From Leptothoe spongobia TAU-MAC 1115 (GTDB lineage Bacteria > Cyanobacteriota > Cyanobacteriia > Phormidesmidales > Phormidesmidaceae): a stretch of DNA of 64,000 nt. The stretch spans positions 62,001-126,000 of the forward strand of contig NZ_JADOES010000010.1 of assembly GCF_018739885.1 (NCBI RefSeq), in the 5' to 3' direction. A program made the translations under genes and the position numbers. The notes below the pieces were generated by a model, which saw nothing but the letters and a program-made list of their open reading frames with translations, did no database searches and was not told where the DNA came from. Below are positions 26,867 through 35,441 of the stretch, in pieces (position 1 is the first letter of the stretch; every line of letters begins with the position of its first letter).

Positions 26867-27925
26867 CTAAAGATCATCCCCCAATTGAGCATCAACGCGA
26901 TCGCGAATTTGCCCCTGGGCTCGCTCATGCTCAGCCAACGAACGGCTAAACACATGGGTACCATCGTAACGAGCTACAAAGTAAAGATACTCGGTATCCG
27001 GAGGATTTAAGGACGCCTCTAAACTAGCAATACCAGGACTGGCAATGGGTGTGGGGGGTAATCCTAGATTACGGTAGGTATTGTAAGGGTTGGGGGTATT
27101 GACCTGAGCCAAAGTCAATGGATTTTCCGGCGTTTGAGTCACACCTAATCCATATTCCACAGTCGGATCAGACCCAAGACTAATGCCTTCTCGCAACCGT
27201 CGGGCAAACACACCTGCAATCGTGTCTCGTTCCTCAGCAACGACGGACTCCTTTTCAACGATGCTTGCCAAGTTCACCCACTCTAAGAGGGAATAAGAAC
27301 TGGCCGCTTGTTGATAGACCGGTAGGGCCACCTGCTCGAACCGCAACAGCATCACATCAACAATGTCATTAGCATCCATTTGCTCACTGGGCAATTGATA
27401 GGTATCTGGATAGAGAAAACCTTCTAGATGAGGTAACCCCTGGGGTAGCCAAGGAAATTGAGCATAGGGAATTGCTTCGGTGGAGCTAAGGAAGTCATCA
27501 GCATTAACTAGCCCTTGAGCCTCTAAAGCCTCTGCCATCTGAGAGCGATTCCACCCTTCAGGGATGGTAAAGGTGGTTTGCACCACATCACCATTCCAAA
27601 TTTGATCAGCAATTTCTGACAAGGACTGTGTGGGAGATAGGGAATAGGTCCCAGCCTGTAGCCCACCTTCACGTTTCTGAAAGCCCTGCAGTCGATTCCA
27701 AACTTTCCAAGCAGTCGTAGACCGGATCAGCCCAGCCGCTTCTAGATCTTGACCAATTTGTTGAGCCGCTGTCCCGGATGGAATCTGGATTTGTACAGAC
27801 TGGTCCGCTTCACTAGCTGACACAGGACTTTGAGCCCAACTCCACCAAGACCACCCCTGCCAGGCAGCCATACCTAAAGCAACGGGGAAAATGCCAACGT
27901 AAAATAATCGCTTTAAACAACCCAT
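26867..27925 (-). CDS. mltG: Endolytic murein transglycosylase
   Basis: About 352 residues from the ATG at 27925 (a GTG at 27958 is possible). One membrane anchor near the start, a LysM-like segment, then the YceG catalytic domain: FTIPEGWNRSQMAE, LEGFLYPDTYQLP, LASIVEKESVV with the catalytic Glu, GVFARRLREGISLGSDPTV and NPYNTYRNLGLPPTPIASPG. MltG cuts nascent peptidoglycan strands at the outer face of the inner membrane and sets glycan chain length. It is part of a conserved-looking row with DUF3727 and ruvX. Confidence 0.95.
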   Translation of the reverse strand: MGCLKRLFYVGIFPVALGMAAWQGWSWWSWAQSPVSASEADQSVQIQIPSGTAAQQIGQDLEAAGLIRSTTAWKVWNRLQGFQKREGGLQAGTYSLSPTQSLSEIADQIWNGDVVQTTFTIPEGWNRSQMAEALEAQGLVNADDFLSSTEAIPYAQFPWLPQGLPHLEGFLYPDTYQLPSEQMDANDIVDVMLLRFEQVALPVYQQAASSYSLLEWVNLASIVEKESVVAEERDTIAGVFARRLREGISLGSDPTVEYGLGVTQTPENPLTLAQVNTPNPYNTYRNLGLPPTPIASPGIASLEASLNPPDTEYLYFVARYDGTHVFSRSLAEHERAQGQIRDRVDAQLGDDL

Positions 27926-28023
27926 AATTTGTTTAGACAGACCTTTGGTAATGGTCACAGAGTCGATCAGCGTCTTAGCTCTAGCATCAGAGATATGGGG
28001 TCAGAGGTAAATCTGATCAAAAG

Positions 28024-28593
28024 CTAATCTAGCCCCTCAAACAGCTGATCTTCAATTTCAGGTTGCAGTCTCTGAAACTCTTCAGGAGAAAGCAACGCCA
28101 CCATGTCACTCTCAGTCCGATAGGCAAAAAATAGTAGAGGTTCTAAAGGTGTACAGGCAACATAGCGCTGCTCATGATGATAAAACTGCGCCAGCATTTG
28201 AAAATTATCCGTTGCCCCATCATCATCAACCTCTAATGCAAAACAGCTATCGTCATCAGCATCAGGGATATCACCTACGGCTGTAAGAGTATAAGCACTG
28301 CGTTGTAAGGTCAAGTCCAACTCTGCTAAAACCGCACGGGCACTGGGGAACAGCGCATCTATTTCCTCATCTTCGATATCTGCCAAGGTATCATCTTCAT
28401 CCTGCCAGCTAAATACTTCAATGGGAGCGGCCACAGGTAGCAATAGCAGATATTCCTGTCCCGAATCGCTCAGGATAATTGCTTTTTCAACGTAACAGGC
28501 CAGGGTATGTCCATCGTTATCGGCTAGGGTGACAATTGATTGGCCTTGTTGAAAATCAGAAGGCTGATTGGGATTGTGGTTTAGATTGGGCAT
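28024..28593 (-). CDS. DUF3727 domain protein
   Basis: 189 residues, very acidic, as is usual for the DUF3727 group found in cyanobacteria and plastids. The amino half, VTLADNDGHTLACYVEKAI, LLLPVAAPIEVF, resembles a small beta domain (DUF1292-like); the second half, AQFYHHEQRYVACTPLEPLLFFAY, is the conserved part. It lies between ruvX and mltG. Function is not known. The start ATG at 28593 is the only good choice. Confidence 0.85.
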   Translation of the reverse strand: MPNLNHNPNQPSDFQQGQSIVTLADNDGHTLACYVEKAIILSDSGQEYLLLLPVAAPIEVFSWQDEDDTLADIEDEEIDALFPSARAVLAELDLTLQRSAYTLTAVGDIPDADDDSCFALEVDDDGATDNFQMLAQFYHHEQRYVACTPLEPLLFFAYRTESDMVALLSPEEFQRLQPEIEDQLFEGLD

Positions 28594-28699
28594 TCGTTAT
28601 GTTTCATAGGGCGTAGGCCCTGGAGAATATTGGAACCGTTTAGGCCCTGGAGGGATAAAAACGATTACAAGTCTTGAGAACTGAGATCATGGCTAAGCG

Positions 28700-29122
28700 C
28701 TACAATTCAGATCGAGAACGATCCAGCCACTGTTGCAAAATGATAGCAGCCGCTCGACGGTCAATCAGTCCTTTATCTTTAACAGTTGGCCGACGCTCAG
28801 CTATCAGTTGCTGTTCGGCTTCTACCGATGTCAGCCGTTCATCCACATAGGTAACCGGTAAACTCAGGGCCTTTGCCAATCGTTTAGTAAATTTTTGCAC
28901 CCGGCGGGCTTGGGTGCCCTTGGCACCGTCCATGGTGTATGGCAAACCGACCACTAGCAATGTAGCCTCTCGCTGACGAACGATCTGACTCAGTTGCTCA
29001 GTCACGTAGACGAAAGATTTGTTGTTGATGGTGGTCAGACCAGTGGCAATGAGACCGGTGCGATCGCATCCTGCCACGCCAATGCGCTTACTGCCAATAT
29101 CCAATCCCAGTACAGAAATCAT
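28700..29122 (-). CDS. ruvX: Putative pre-16S rRNA nuclease / RuvX (YqgF)
   Basis: 140 residues with the RNase-H-like fold of YqgF. Visible are GLDIGSKRIGVAGCDRTGL with the first catalytic Asp, VVGLPYTMDGAKGTQARRV, and VDERLTSVEAEQQL plus KGLIDRRAAAIILQQWL with the later acidic residues. The family has been implicated both in Holliday-junction resolution and in 5' processing of 16S rRNA. It is separated from DUF3727 by 106 bp and follows the GNAT-like gene by 35 bp. Confidence 0.94.
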   Translation of the reverse strand: MISVLGLDIGSKRIGVAGCDRTGLIATGLTTINNKSFVYVTEQLSQIVRQREATLLVVGLPYTMDGAKGTQARRVQKFTKRLAKALSLPVTYVDERLTSVEAEQQLIAERRPTVKDKGLIDRRAAAIILQQWLDRSRSEL

Positions 29123-29157
29123 GGTCAGCCTTACTGGTTAGCCTTCTAGTAGCCCTA

Positions 29158-30330
29158 CTACCCTGCCGTCCCACCGGAAGAGTCATCTCCAGTAGACTGT
29201 CTCAACCCAGGATTAGCCGCATCCCAAAAGAACCGACTAGGAATAGCTTTACCAGAGGGCTGTAACCCCTGCAAAACATCCTGCAGACCTTCAATGGAAA
29301 CTGCCTTGGTTTCTCGGACTTTATGCCATACCGAGCGAGACATCATGACAGCATGTTCTATCTCCGTAGCATCAATCTCCCGTAGATAGCTTTCTCGCTC
29401 AGGCTGATAATCCAGAGAAGCCAACTGTAATGTCTGGTTTGATGCCCCCTGTAGGACTTGGGCCATTTGAGTCATCAACTCTGGATAAAGCCATGTGTAA
29501 GCTGGATGTACGGTCAGCTTAGCCCGGTTGGGCTGTTCAGCATCTTGGGAAAGCCGCAAACTAAAGTAGCCAATGGCCGCCTTGCGCTGAGGTTCAAATA
29601 CATAGGCAGACACCGATTCGGACTGCCCCAACCAACGCCGTACTTGGGAGCGTACTCCAGCAATTGAACGAGTGCGAAAATCTTGAATCTGATGATCAAA
29701 CACTTGTCGCAGCTGGGGTGGCATGGAAGCCGTTTCCAGGTGATAGATGAGCTGCGCATCAGCGTTGCTCACTGGCAATAGATTTGGCAAATCTGGCTCA
29801 TTTTCAGCCAGCTCAGCAATTTGCTCAGCATCAATCGACCAATAGGTGACATAAGCTAACGGTTGAAACCCGTTTTGACGATAGAGCGCTAGACCAAACT
29901 TGTCATGGATACTGGTTTCACTAATCCAGGTGTGGGCTTCGACCAGGGTTTCAAAGCAGTGACGCAGTAGTAAACTCGCCACATCGAGATTTAGAGCCAG
30001 CTCCTCGTCAGCCACCGCATTAACCATCACCCGATCTACACGCCAGGTACTGCGGGTAGAGTTAAATGGAGAAACTTGAATCACCCCTTGGGTGGTGTGC
30101 TTACAGCCTGCTGCAAAGATCAGGGCCTTGGGCTGAAGCGGATTAACCAAGCGAGATAAACGCTGCCAGGAGGAATGCCCAAACATCCGTCCAGTCTCAG
30201 GCAAAGGCTGATGTTTTGTAAATGCACCACAGGTAACCACTTCTGAGCCCACATCAGGCATCAGTTTCTCTGAGTCACGAAAATGGACGGGACGAACTGC
30301 AATGGGTTCAGAGGGGTTAACAGGGGTCAT
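29158..30330 (-). CDS. GNAT-like acetyltransferase-fold protein, cyanobacterial
   Basis: 390 residues. It starts with an RPVHFRDSEKL opening similar to N-acetyltransferases. The first half holds VNAVADEELALNLDVASLLLRHCFETLV and KFGLALYRQNGFQPLAYVTYW, which fit GNAT motifs A and B, though the acetyl-CoA glycine loop is weak. The second half, with SVSAYVFEPQRKAAIGYFSLRL, may be a second, degenerate GNAT domain. It is encoded just before ruvX on the same strand. Substrate unknown; a two-domain non-catalytic member is possible. Confidence 0.6.
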   Translation of the reverse strand: MTPVNPSEPIAVRPVHFRDSEKLMPDVGSEVVTCGAFTKHQPLPETGRMFGHSSWQRLSRLVNPLQPKALIFAAGCKHTTQGVIQVSPFNSTRSTWRVDRVMVNAVADEELALNLDVASLLLRHCFETLVEAHTWISETSIHDKFGLALYRQNGFQPLAYVTYWSIDAEQIAELAENEPDLPNLLPVSNADAQLIYHLETASMPPQLRQVFDHQIQDFRTRSIAGVRSQVRRWLGQSESVSAYVFEPQRKAAIGYFSLRLSQDAEQPNRAKLTVHPAYTWLYPELMTQMAQVLQGASNQTLQLASLDYQPERESYLREIDATEIEHAVMMSRSVWHKVRETKAVSIEGLQDVLQGLQPSGKAIPSRFFWDAANPGLRQSTGDDSSGGTAG

Positions 30331-30353
30331 AGGGCCAAAATGTATAAAAATCC

Positions 30354-31526
30354 CTAGGATTTCGGATGAATTAGGACCACAGGAGTCTGTTCATCGGCGT
30401 TACCAGCTGGATTATCAATCAAAGCACTTGTTACCAAGTCTAAGTCAGTGCCTGGTGTCGCTGCTAATATCTTAACCGCTTTCAAATCATTCACATCGAC
30501 AATGGCCGCTTTCAGGCCAGTTGCATCATAAATTTCTTGAACAATTTTTTCGGGGTGTTGAGGACCGAGGACGATGAATTGATCGTAGGGGGGTAACGTA
30601 CCGGTGACATCGTCAATCAAACGCGCCTGATCACCCGCTAATACATAGAACATACCGGGACGACCGAGAAGTTTCTTTGCGATCGCACCCACCACAAAGG
30701 CATACACCACTCGCACCGGACCTACCAAATCAACCAGCGTCTGCATACCGCAAGCCGTTGCCAAACTCGATGTCGGCATAAAGAAATAGCAAATCCGCTT
30801 GGCAACCCAACCCGGTTTGATACTACTGGGATGCCGCCACCGGCCCTGCATAATTGCCACAGGCGTTTCACCAATAGTGACAATGTCCCCTGGCTTAGCG
30901 TATGGCTCTACATAGCGTTTAACCGTATCGATGGGGCTATCGAGAGGGCCCAACAAATGGGTGGGAATCGGCAAAACCTCAGCCTTAGGTGTGGAGCGCC
31001 AATTTTGAGGCGCATTGGGGTCAGGATACTTGAGCGGTACCACCACATTTCCCATTTTGGGGATGCGGCCTTCGGGACCGTAAGTGAGATAGTGCACCTT
31101 AACCCATAAAGCCTTCAGCCTCGATAAGTCGGGACCTTGAATATCAATTTTGATCTTCAGCCCAGTGGATTTAGCCGTCTTGACAATGTAAGCGAACCAA
31201 TAATTATCTGGCCTAGCAGGGGCATCTTCATGGTTCGAAACCAGCTGGGTTTTAACCGTAATGTCGTCAACGCTAGCCCCCGATAGTAGCTCTGCCTCAA
31301 CCGAAATTTCCGGCACCATAATCTCTAAGGTGCGGGTCAGATTCACCAGGGAGGGCTCCCCTTCAATGACATAGTGTTGGGACTCTCGGGAAGTAATTGT
31401 CCACTTGCCAGACTCTAGCTCCAACTGATTGCCAGGGCGGGCCTGATATTGCCGCTCGATCAGTAGCCAAACTCCCAGGGCCAGCAATATCAGTAAAATT
31501 ACTAGCGTGCCCAAAATCCCTGCCAT
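30354..31526 (-). CDS. CofE-like (F420-0:gamma-glutamyl ligase related) membrane-anchored protein
   Basis: 390 residues. An amino-terminal membrane helix (LVILLILLALGVWLLI) is followed by a beta-rich part of about 140 residues, then a region similar to coenzyme F420 ligase (CofE): VKRYVEPYAKPGDIVTIGETPVAIMQGR, and later GMQTLVDLVGPVRVVYAFV and AAIVDVNDLKAVKILAAT. Cyanobacteria carry this as a single conserved gene. They are not known for full methanogen-type F420 use, so the substrate is probably different. It starts the minus-strand row and is 23 bp before the GNAT-like gene. Confidence 0.7.
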   Translation of the reverse strand: MAGILGTLVILLILLALGVWLLIERQYQARPGNQLELESGKWTITSRESQHYVIEGEPSLVNLTRTLEIMVPEISVEAELLSGASVDDITVKTQLVSNHEDAPARPDNYWFAYIVKTAKSTGLKIKIDIQGPDLSRLKALWVKVHYLTYGPEGRIPKMGNVVVPLKYPDPNAPQNWRSTPKAEVLPIPTHLLGPLDSPIDTVKRYVEPYAKPGDIVTIGETPVAIMQGRWRHPSSIKPGWVAKRICYFFMPTSSLATACGMQTLVDLVGPVRVVYAFVVGAIAKKLLGRPGMFYVLAGDQARLIDDVTGTLPPYDQFIVLGPQHPEKIVQEIYDATGLKAAIVDVNDLKAVKILAATPGTDLDLVTSALIDNPAGNADEQTPVVLIHPKS

Positions 31527-31763
31527 TAACGGGTTACTCCTGTGCCATATAAATGGGTGGTGTGGCCATAACCCTTAGCTTTGGTTTATGGCTGCATCCG
31601 TAAGATTTGTATCGCACTCTCGGATCTGAAGCAATCACTGAAATATCTGAGCAGAGTTTTAAAATTCTCCCTATCGATGGGTTCAAATATCAAAAAAAAT
31701 TTTATCTGATATTTTCTACACCTATTCAGGAAACTTTAGAACGACGGGTTTGTGCGAAATTTT

Positions 31764-32172
31764 ATGCCCTCAAAGAACAAATCATTACCATGGTTACTGC
31801 GACTTACGATAGCCACACCACTTCTAATAGCAGTGGGAATGGTAGGTATTTTGTGTGTGGCTATTGCCTCTGATACGGTCGCGAATAACCGCATACTGCA
31901 CAAGTACAACAAAGAATTTCAAAAGCTTCCACATCCTCGGCACACTTCAAAAGTTCATGCTTTCAATCAGGTAGTACGCTCACCTGGAAATGGTGATCAC
32001 TGTTTTTACTTGGTGGGTGAATTAAGGCAAGCTTCAGTCAGTCAGTCAGTTTAAAGTCGCTGCTTTTAATTCAGATACTGAATCTCAGCACGAACTTGGA
32101 ATTGGCGAATTCCGAATTGAATTTGAAAAAAATGGTCAGTTTAGGCAAAAGATCCCCTATAGACTTCCATAA
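31764..32172 (+). pseudogene. Membrane protein gene frameshifted at a TCAG repeat
   Basis: From an ATG at 31764 the frame encodes one membrane helix (LLRLTIATPLLIAVGMVGIL) and a soluble part (YNKEFQKLPHPRHTSK, GDHCFYLVGELRQ), then stops at 32052-32054 right after four copies of TCAG at 32034-32049. Another frame continues exactly there: FKVAAFNSDTESQHELGIGE ... IPYRLP, ending at 32170-32172. Removing one TCAG unit fuses the frames into a 134-residue protein. I read it as one gene put out of frame by a repeat slip, either a pseudogene or a switchable gene. The family is not recognised. An in-frame GTG at 31752 is an alternative start. Confidence 0.6.
32034..32050 (+). repeat. TCAG tetranucleotide tandem repeat (4 copies)
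   Basis: TCAG occurs four times in a row, plus a final T, inside a coding frame. The unit is not a multiple of three, so gain or loss of one copy changes the reading frame of the surrounding gene. Confidence 0.9.
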
Positions 32173-32329
32173 AGGCTTGATTCACGTGAAAATATTGAGG
32201 ATTCATTAGAGTCAAAACACTTGCTCTACATGATTTATTGGATTATCCCTGAGTATGTAACTTCGTATCGCAACTACGTAACTAGCTTTTGACTATGCAC
32301 ACTTAATCAAAGTGCATGTGTTGATTGCT

Positions 32330-32818
32330 CTACGCTGACTCATTAGCAGCTGCGATCGCATTTTGATACAGTCTTGGACTAATTCGAGTTCCACTTTTGA
32401 TTAAGGCAACCAAAATATCTTTGACACTATCGATTAGTCCCCGTTGCTTTGCCACCAACAAAGTACCGATAGTACCGACAACTGGCAAGTTACGAGATAA
32501 CGCAACTCGGCGAGCATCTAGATCATCTATCAGTAGCTGATCTGCCTTATATTCTTCAGCCAGAATCATAGCAGCACATTCACCTTTACCAAGTCGAGTA
32601 GTATTTTGAAGTTCAGCTATCCTATGGGACTGACTAACAGATTGAATCCTAATCCAATCAACAGCCTTTACCTGAGAAATAGCTGGGTGATTACCTGTAG
32701 TGACTTCGTCGTATACTTCTTGCGGGATAAGGATTGTACCATAAACTCGAAAAAGTAAATTGAGCTGATTGACCTTAGCTAACTCACTGAGAGGCGTAGT
32801 GTCTGAGACAACTATCAC
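32330..32818 (-). CDS. DUF3368 PIN-like toxin component
   Basis: 162 residues, PIN-type nuclease fold of the DUF3368 group. It has VVSDTTPLSELAKV with the first acidic residue, LGKGECAAMILAEEYKADQLLIDDLDARRVA with the middle and late acids, and NLPVVGTIGTLLVAKQRGLI. Its start overlaps the end of the UPF0175 gene by 4 bp. PIN toxins usually cut RNA, and the neighbour is the usual antitoxin. It ends about 157 bp from the broken TCAG-repeat gene. Confidence 0.88.
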   Translation of the reverse strand: MIVVSDTTPLSELAKVNQLNLLFRVYGTILIPQEVYDEVTTGNHPAISQVKAVDWIRIQSVSQSHRIAELQNTTRLGKGECAAMILAEEYKADQLLIDDLDARRVALSRNLPVVGTIGTLLVAKQRGLIDSVKDILVALIKSGTRISPRLYQNAIAAANESA

Positions 32819-33102
32819 AAATCAGTACCCTCCATCCTGCATAGAGTTTGTGAAACTTCCTGCAATAAATCTTCCTCACTCTGTGTCGGGAATGGTGAAA
32901 TATCATAGCTTTCCATTAGTGTAGATAACTGCCAACGATCAATTGCCAGTTGCTCAGCAGCGTGACCAGCACTAATATCTCCATGCTTTAGCAGCACCAT
33001 AATAAAGGCTTCTCTGGCTTTGGTCTCAGCTTCTTGCCGATGCCCTTCTGCCAGCTCAGGTAACGAAACGGTGAACTTAATTTCTGTAGACTGGACAAGC
33101 AT
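32815..33102 (-). CDS. UPF0175 antitoxin
   Basis: 95 residues. It shows the UPF0175 pattern: a KFTVSLPELAEG opening, then KAREAFIMVLLKHGDISAGHAAEQLAIDRWQLSTLMESYDI, a ribbon-helix or HTH-like DNA-binding part. Such proteins pair with DUF3368 PIN toxins and probably bind their own promoter. The ATG at 33102 is preferred to a GTG one codon earlier. Confidence 0.88.
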   Translation of the reverse strand: MLVQSTEIKFTVSLPELAEGHRQEAETKAREAFIMVLLKHGDISAGHAAEQLAIDRWQLSTLMESYDISPFPTQSEEDLLQEVSQTLCRMEGTDL

Positions 33103-33162
33103 CACTACTCAGGAAAAATTAGCTCTCGTTCCATTGTGACATCAGGACTCCGAAACCAACAC

Positions 33163-33627
33163 TTACTGCAAAAGCTCAAATAGTCCATCGTCCAGCTCAT
33201 ACCCCAGCGTCCGCACCACTAGCTTCAGTTTCTCAATCCCATCAATCTGGTTATCTTTCAGCCATTGAGCAATGGTGAAGACCTTGCCCATCACAAAAAT
33301 TTCTAGGGCTTCTGGGTTATAGCGGATACCATCTAGCGGGCTGAACTGATGGGGTACCAGCATCGCGGTATAGCGGCCTAGTTCACCGGACTCCACATCT
33401 AGAAACAAAGGTAGCCAAGGATAATGGCTATCAAGACGAATAAACCATAGGCGCACCTCAGGAACTTCGGAAAGTTCTCTGGGGTCGTTCGCCTCGCGGG
33501 GATAGTCGATATTAAAACTCATTTTAAGGTCGACTTGGTGCCAATCAACTTGGCTCAGAGCAGTGTGAGCCACCGTTAGATCCAGGGTCTGGAGGTATTT
33601 AGCACCGACAACAATGGATTGAGACAT
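33163..33627 (-). CDS. crr6: CRR6-family NdhI maturation factor
   Basis: 154 residues from the ATG at 33627; the longer open frame to 33792 looks non-coding. Key features are VRLWFIRLDSHYPWLP, LGRYTAMLVPHQFS, IRYNPEALEIFVMGK and the end TLGYELDDGLFELL, which match the CRR6 group of cyanobacteria and plastids. CRR6 helps the NdhI subunit enter the hydrophilic arm of the NDH-1 complex. It is alone on the minus strand, 57 bp past the antitoxin start region, and divergent from wecB. Confidence 0.85.
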   Translation of the reverse strand: MSQSIVVGAKYLQTLDLTVAHTALSQVDWHQVDLKMSFNIDYPREANDPRELSEVPEVRLWFIRLDSHYPWLPLFLDVESGELGRYTAMLVPHQFSPLDGIRYNPEALEIFVMGKVFTIAQWLKDNQIDGIEKLKLVVRTLGYELDDGLFELLQ

Positions 33628-33853
33628 TGTAAGGCAGATGAAACAGACTAGAGATTTGTCACATTGGTAGAGGCCATGGATATCCACCAGGGTATGGATA
33701 AATAAATCCAATGTGACGCGCAAACATCCTAATGCATCAGGACCGTTTGCTAGACAGTGTGCCTTGCTGTGGAAGACTTTACTAGGGGTCAAGTCTTATC
33801 TGCACATCCTCGGTTCAAATTGATACTTCACGATATATAAGCTTTTATTTGCT

Positions 33854-34969
33854 ATGACCACATCTCCAATTCGAGTATGTATTACCCTAGGCACCCGGCC
33901 CGAAGCGATTAAACTAGCCCCGGTGATTAAACAGTTTCAAAAAACACCAGGTTTTGACACCCAGGTCGTCCTCACTGGCCAACATCGGGAAATGGTAGAT
34001 CAGGTCATGCAGCTGTTTGAGATTAAGGCTGACCGAGATCTGAATATTATGCAGCCCAAACAAACCCTGTCAGATATTACTTGTCGGAGTTTGCAAGGTC
34101 TACAGACGCTTTTTGCCGAACTCCAGCCGCAGATTGTACTGGTTCAAGGCGACACGACCACGGCCTTTGCCGCTGCCCTAGCCGCGTTTTATCAGAAAAT
34201 TCCAGTCGGTCATGTGGAAGCTGGACTGCGCACCGATAATATTTTGGATCCCTTTCCCGAAGAAGCCAATCGAAGGTTAGTATCGCAAATCACCACCCTC
34301 CACTTTCCCCCTACGGATAAGTCCGTTGCTAACCTGACGGCTTCTGGTGTGAGTGGCAAAGTGATTAAAACTGGCAATACGGTGATTGATGCCTTGCAAA
34401 CCGTGGCATCAAAGGCTCCAGCCTGTGAAGTTCCTGGATTAGACTGGAATAACCATCGAGTTATTCTGTCAACGGTACATCGTCGAGAAAACTGGGGTGA
34501 GCCACTGCAGAATATTGCCAAAGGCTTTCTACAAGTATTAGATAAGTTTGAAGATGTAGCTTTGCTATTGCCGCTACATCGCAACCCCACCGTCAGAGAG
34601 CCCTTAAAAGCTGCGTTGGAATCTCATCCTCGTACATTTTTGGTAGAGCCCCTCGACTACGGTCAGCTAGTGGGAGCCATGCGACGCTGCCATCTGCTAC
34701 TAACTGACTCCGGTGGACTCCAGGAAGAAGCCCCTGGTCTTGGCAAACCAGTACTCGTTCTACGGGAAACAACTGAGCGCCCCGAAGCTGCCGAAGCTGG
34801 CACAGCAAAATTAGTGGGCACTGAACCGGAGGTGATTACGGCTGAAGCAGCCAAGCTCCTCAGCGATCCAGTCGCTTACGATGCCATGGCTCGCGCCATT
34901 AATCCATTTGGAGATGGGAAAGCATCGGAACGGATCGTCCAAGCTGTGCAGGATTATTTCAGCCAATAG
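33854..34969 (+). CDS. wecB: UDP-N-acetylglucosamine 2-epimerase (non-hydrolysing)
   Basis: 371 residues. Typical elements are CITLGTRPEAIKLAPVI, TGQHREMVDQVM, VQGDTTTAFAAALAAFY, VGHVEAGLRT, PEEANRRLVS, TVHRRENWG and LTDSGGLQEEAPGLGKPVLVLRETTERPE. It converts UDP-GlcNAc to UDP-ManNAc in the cytoplasm. ManNAc or ManNAcA is a usual donor for WecG-type transferases such as the one at 7.5-8.3 kb, so these may work in one pathway although 25 kb apart. Confidence 0.97.
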   Translation: MTTSPIRVCITLGTRPEAIKLAPVIKQFQKTPGFDTQVVLTGQHREMVDQVMQLFEIKADRDLNIMQPKQTLSDITCRSLQGLQTLFAELQPQIVLVQGDTTTAFAAALAAFYQKIPVGHVEAGLRTDNILDPFPEEANRRLVSQITTLHFPPTDKSVANLTASGVSGKVIKTGNTVIDALQTVASKAPACEVPGLDWNNHRVILSTVHRRENWGEPLQNIAKGFLQVLDKFEDVALLLPLHRNPTVREPLKAALESHPRTFLVEPLDYGQLVGAMRRCHLLLTDSGGLQEEAPGLGKPVLVLRETTERPEAAEAGTAKLVGTEPEVITAEAAKLLSDPVAYDAMARAINPFGDGKASERIVQAVQDYFSQ

Positions 34970-35009
34970 GCGAGAACTTTTAAGAGGTAAAGGTTAAGAA
35001 GCAAGGACA

Positions 35010-35273
35010 CTAAGCATCTTCACCCTTGCGATCTATAGTATCCAGTAAACTTTTCTTGGACGCTTTCAAGTCTTTCCACAGCTGTTTAATGCGGCCATAG
35101 GCATCTTCAGATGTAATTTTGCCACCGGTTTCCAGGTTGCAAATCAATGACACTTTGCTAGCAAATTCTTGCAAATTGGCATTAAACACCATCCGCTCTG
35201 GCGTAAACTCACCGTGGTAGGGAGCACGCGGCATGATGAGATTTTCTTTCTGCTTTTGAGGGTCGTCAGACAA
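35010..35273 (-). CDS. Small conserved cyanobacterial protein (DUF7219-like)
   Basis: 87 residues. The core is YHGEFTPERMVFNANLQEFA, KVSLICNLETGGKI and AYGRIKQLWKDLKASKKSLL, a pattern I know from small proteins conserved across cyanobacteria. Function is unknown. The start is uncertain: a TTG at 35273 keeps an amino end similar to homologues, while an ATG at 35234 gives 74 residues. It converges with wecB, 40 bp apart. Confidence 0.7.
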   Translation of the reverse strand: MSDDPQKQKENLIMPRAPYHGEFTPERMVFNANLQEFASKVSLICNLETGGKITSEDAYGRIKQLWKDLKASKKSLLDTIDRKGEDA

Positions 35274-35441
35274 TGGAAAGGCCTCTGATGAAGGGTTGAT
35301 GCTTGGTAAATACCCAGATGTCGCTATCGATTACTTGGCGATCATAGCAATGTCTCCTAAATTAGGGCTCGACATCGTAATGTACATGACACACCTACCT
35401 AGGGTTACCCCAAAGCAGTCATGGAAAAGCCATCTATCGTC

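Noticed and set aside
31607..31873. An 88-codon plus-strand frame before the slipped gene
   Set aside because: Starts at a TTG and overlaps the better-supported gene in another frame; no domain or ribosome site.
33628..33792. Amino-terminal extension of the CRR6 protein
   Set aside because: Cys-rich, non-homologous, and an ATG at 33627 gives the normal length.
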